A stretch of DNA of 64,000 nucleotides from Chrysogorgia sp. JL179-B06 (lineage: Eukaryota; Cnidaria; Anthozoa; Scleralcyonacea; Chrysogorgiidae), in assembly GCA_035772405.1 (NCBI GenBank), contig JAYKKM010000496.1, positions 2,021,001 to 2,085,000 of the forward strand, given 5' to 3'. The notes beneath the pieces are model-generated. The model was not told the origin of the DNA and did no database searches. It saw only the letters and a list, made by a program, of their open reading frames with translations. A program made the translations under genes and the position numbers. Position 1 is the stretch's first letter; every line of letters starts with the position of its first letter. This document shows, piece after piece, positions 60,801 through 64,000 of the stretch.

Positions 60801-60930
60801 TGTTTGTTAATTTATTCATCTCCGCAGTGTTTATTACATATCCTAGCAACTAGGTGCATGCTGTAGGCGAGAATGAGCATGCCCAAATAAACAGTGTGAG
60901 GGACAGAAGTGATCATGAGACTAAAATCAT

Positions 60931-61390
60931 GACGTGTCATCGAACACTGCTCAACCCTCTCAGTCTTGTTTTCTCCCGGTCATCCTATCTAGCCATAGTA
61001 TCCTAGTATATATTATGGATATTATTTAGGACGAATTGGGTACCACTGACATGAAAAAGCGGGGATGGTGTAGCCGGGATTTAACACTCGTAGAGTCTGG
61101 GAACTAATCGATTTAGCATGATCAGCCTCTTCCAACCTTTCCCCCCCCCCTTTTATAAATGACGTGTCATCGAACACTGCTCAACCCTCTCAGTCTTGTT
61201 TTCTCCCGGTCATCCTATCTAGCCATAGTATCCTAGTATATATTATGGATATTATTTAGGACGAATTGGGTACCACTGACATGAAAAAGCGGGGATGGTG
61301 TAGCCGGGATTTAACACTCGTAGAGTCTGGGAACTAATCGATTTAGCATGATCAGCCTCTTCCAACCTTTCCCCCCCCCCTTTTATAAAT
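60931..61390. repeat. Perfect 230-bp tandem duplication
   Basis: The copies at 60931-61160 and 61161-61390 are identical as far as I can read, including a C10 run and the ending TTTTATAAAT. The unit begins GACGTGTCATCGAACACTGC and contains GGGATGGTGTAGCCGGGATT. Recent duplication or an assembly artefact. Confidence 0.93.
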
Positions 61391-62276
61391 AACTTTATTT
61401 TTGGCACTAAATTAACTAATAATTGCATACACTATTAATACAAACATGCATGTGCACAGAGAATATATAAATCTAAGGTAATAATAAAGGGTAAATCTAA
61501 TGTAATATGCCAAAAATTGGCAAAGCACAAACGGTCCCATGCAAGTCCCACGCAAGGTGCTCACCAGTAAGATGTAAGTAATGATTTACGACGGAGGGAA
61601 AGAAAAGGAGAAAAAGAAGGGAAAAAACTTACACAAAATACTCAAAATGTAGTTATTGAGTGTGAACTGAACATGTCAGGATTAAAGTTACTAACAGTTA
61701 AGTTAAAATAAGTTTTTCGTAGGTACGAAAAAGGTAGTTACTAAATAAGTTTTTCGTAGGTCCCTTTGGGACACCCATCCTGACTTTGTATACTTAGGCG
61801 GCTATGTCTGTGTTGCGAACGAAAGTAATTAGCGTTAAGAACGCGAGCGTTGCTATGCCAATTGCTTCTTGCAGTTGTTATTTGAATATTTCGCCTCAGA
61901 GCACATGTACAGACAACGAAACGTGCTCTTAATGAGTAATTAAAAACTCGTTAAGGAATGAAACAAAAGGAGCGCTTGGATATGGATAAAACCTTATTAA
62001 TATGATATATTAAAATGTCAAAATCGTCGATGATGAAGACTTAATATCTATATTGAGTGTTTTGCCTACGTGTAGCACAAAACTTTTATATCACCCAATA
62101 TAAATTTTAGCTCTTTACCAGAGATGCGGGCAATCGTTACACTTTCGATACATATAAGAATAGATTCACAGATGGCCCATATCGTGGCCCGCATGGCTAG
62201 GAATGGCCCGTTTCAATAATACGCTATTCTTGAAACTCCCTTTTAAACCCCTCCCAAAGAAAAACACACACCCACA
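61391..62276. other. No gene seen; small duplicated palindrome
   Basis: AAATAAGTTTTTCGTAGGT occurs at about 61707 and 61744. The first continues ACGAAAAA, making TTTTTCGTAGGTACGAAAAA. No coding support. Confidence 0.45.
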
Positions 62277-62597
62277 GTGTTTAGTCTGCTGTGCTTCAAC
62301 AACTTATTGGATAGCAATATCAGCAATCCGAGAGATTTTGCGGCTCCAATGAACTTTGTACACGAGAGAGTCCTGCAACTGCTGAAGCTTCAAATGAAGT
62401 TTACGTCTATTCCAATGAGATTTTTCAAGATATGCGTCTATATATCAAAGTGTTCACAGTAATGGTGTCAAATTGTTAATGCCAGGTACAGGGATTACCT
62501 AAACGAACCAGTGTTTGTTGGAATTCCGATGCTTGTGGAGATTGTTCAGGAGAATGATACCTTAACTGAAGACATCAAGTTCTCGTTGTTGGAACAA
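62277..62597 (+). pseudogene. Unidentified ORF pair separated by one stop
   Basis: One frame runs from about 62277 to a TAA at 62460-62462 and then, in the same frame, continues open as WCQIVNARYRDYLNEPVFVG, IPMLVEIVQENDTLTEDIKF and SLLEQ to a stop near 62597. The first part includes MNFVHERVLQLLKLQMKF. The frame has ordinary codon content and no repeat character. The start codon at 62277 is not ATG. Possibly a decayed gene fragment or a terminal exon; a splice acceptor is possible at GCCAG near 62485. Family unknown. Confidence 0.35.
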
Positions 62598-63163
62598 TAA
62601 ATGGGCCTGGTTTGACCAATCTTTAATATCGAAAAACACGCTTTAATATCGGCGATGCCTTATCCTCATCTCTCATGAGTACATGAGTACTTCACGTTTG
62701 AAAAGTTACTCACGGTGAATATAATGTTAAGACGTTTATCCATCATTTATTAGTTCACCTGTATTGTTTGTCATCTTTAGCTATCTAGGACAATCTGCAA
62801 AATGTCATTAAGTAATGCTTGTTGTCCGACCACCTCCAATGCACTAACAACACGACAGTTCACATATTTGGTTGAACGCTAAGGTTGCTGTTAACGTTCT
62901 TTGTCGTTGGTCGGATGGTTTACAGTCTCGTTGCAGGGAAATTCCACAAATTGTTGTAGAGGTTTGCTTTATTAGTTCATACATTAATATGATCTTTCTT
63001 GATTACATCTTCGATAAGTCTTTCCATATACAGTCACCAAAGAGAATATAAATCAAGTGAGAAAGCACTCACCCATGCATAATGCAGGTAGCCACAGAAT
63101 ACCCATGCATAGCCATAGTATAATGTCCATATTAAATTGGCAATAAGTAATGTACAGTATATC
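62598..63163. other. No gene seen
   Basis: AT-rich. CACCCATGCATA and ACCCATGCATAG words near 63071 and 63104 form a small duplication. Confidence 0.45.
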
Positions 63164-63164
63164 A

Positions 63165-63205
<41 letters not shown>
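63164..63205. repeat. (TA)n microsatellite
   Basis: About 40 bp of TA dinucleotide. Confidence 0.93.
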
Positions 63206-63207
<2 letters not shown>

Positions 63208-63432
63208 TCAATTCAAAAAAGGTTGTCTTTGAAACATATAAACCTTAAACATTAAGCGCGCAATGTAGGTTGGGAATTCTTATTTAAATTCAGTAGGGCT
63301 TTGTTAGAATGCCGGCCGCATACTGGTTGACAGAAATAGTGGGTATTGAGGTCCAGGTTTAAGTGGGTTTTTACCTACAGATATCGAGTAAAACGATAAA
63401 TCGCTATATTCAAAAGTTCAGAAATTTAGGAA

Positions 63433-63857
63433 ATGTCAGCACGGATCGGTAGACCATATTATTGTATATCGATACATCCACACGAAGAATTGGTAATAAT
63501 GGAATTGCTGCTGCAGTATCCAGATAGAGCGATTGCAGAAGTGTTGGACAAAGTATATGAAGAAACAGGGTCCGTCGCAATATGCATGCTCCACTCATCA
63601 TTACTATATATTTAAGAAAAAAAACAACATCACTCGCGGAAGGTGTAGTGCATGTCTAGCGTATGGTTTTTACGATTATGATTTTGTATTAACAAAAATG
63701 ATGTATTAATTAACGGCTTGCTGAAATCTCTTTTATATAGTTAAGCAAAATTGCACAACAAAGATGCGAAGATGCGAGAGCAGAATTTCGAGCTTCGACG
63801 CGCTTATTATCTCCAGAGATGTTCGTTTTCCTTGACGAAAGTGGATATCTAAGTTGA
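63433..63857 (+). pseudogene. Tc1/mariner (IS630)-type transposase fragment
   Basis: The first ORF from ATG 63433 has SARIGRPYY, then HEELVIMELLLQYPDRAIAE followed by VLDKVYEETGSV, which fits the second helix-turn-helix of Tc1-like transposases (NPDRTLxEIxxxVxExTG). After stops, 63747-63857 reads KIAQQRCEDARAEFRAS then LLSPEMFVFLDESG. FLDESG is the first catalytic Asp of the DDE domain, in the usual arginine-rich context before it. The rest of the catalytic domain is missing or lies beyond the right edge. Inactive. Confidence 0.7.
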
Positions 63858-64000
63858 CTAAAAATTTGCATGTTTTGTGCTGACAATTAATAAAATAGAA
63901 ACCAGACGGGAATATCAAATTCCCACGAGTCTAAACGCACATAATTCTTAAATAAGCGTTTCTTTTGTTCTGCAAAAAGCCTTTGGGACCATGGATTGCC

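Overview
The window looks like a repeat-rich, AT-rich nuclear genome segment from an animal, probably a marine invertebrate. Three things point this way: spliced genes with GT-AG introns, a SoxB-type HMG-box gene, and a dense mix of metazoan transposons (CR1/jockey-like LINEs, tRNA-derived SINEs, piggyBac, hAT, Tc1/mariner and CACTA-like elements, many small inverted-repeat elements). I cannot name the species from the sequence alone.

Layout. 1-3.2 kb is a 30-bp minisatellite with a ~0.7-0.8 kb higher-order period. 3.2-6.5 kb is mostly unique, with short repeats, TTAGGG-like tracts and a tRNA-derived SINE pair. 6.5-11 kb is a nested pair of broken LINEs: a plus-strand element with endonuclease and reverse transcriptase (RT) has landed inside a minus-strand one. 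11.5-19.7 kb is an 8-kb satellite built from two modules, interrupted six times by the same LINE 3' tail plus (TAGA)n. 20-24.3 kb holds a LINE 3' end, a decayed RecQ-like helicase fragment and a hAT transposase fragment.

25.1-34.9 kb carries the last two exons of an IRE1/RNase L-type kinase plus KEN endoribonuclease gene on the plus strand. Its 8.4-kb intron contains a 4.8-kb CACTA-like transposon. The kinase catalytic loop reads HRN instead of HRD, while the visible ribonuclease residues are intact. 35-48 kb is a field of foldback/MITE elements, a hypothetical GC-rich ORF and a piggyBac-like remnant whose acidic N-terminal coding region has grown into an 18-bp tandem array.

51.8-52.8 kb is a SoxB1-like transcription factor on the minus strand. 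Its C-terminal block lies in the +1 frame, so the gene needs a frameshift, an intron or a sequence correction. 54.2-57.7 kb shows two well-supported splice-bounded exons of an unidentified minus-strand gene. 58-64 kb returns to repeats: a LINE 3' end, microsatellites, a perfect 230-bp tandem duplication and a Tc1-like transposase remnant.

Only three host genes are supported: the kinase-KEN gene, the SoxB gene and the unidentified 54-57 kb gene. Nothing links them functionally. Most of the DNA is mobile or tandem-repetitive.
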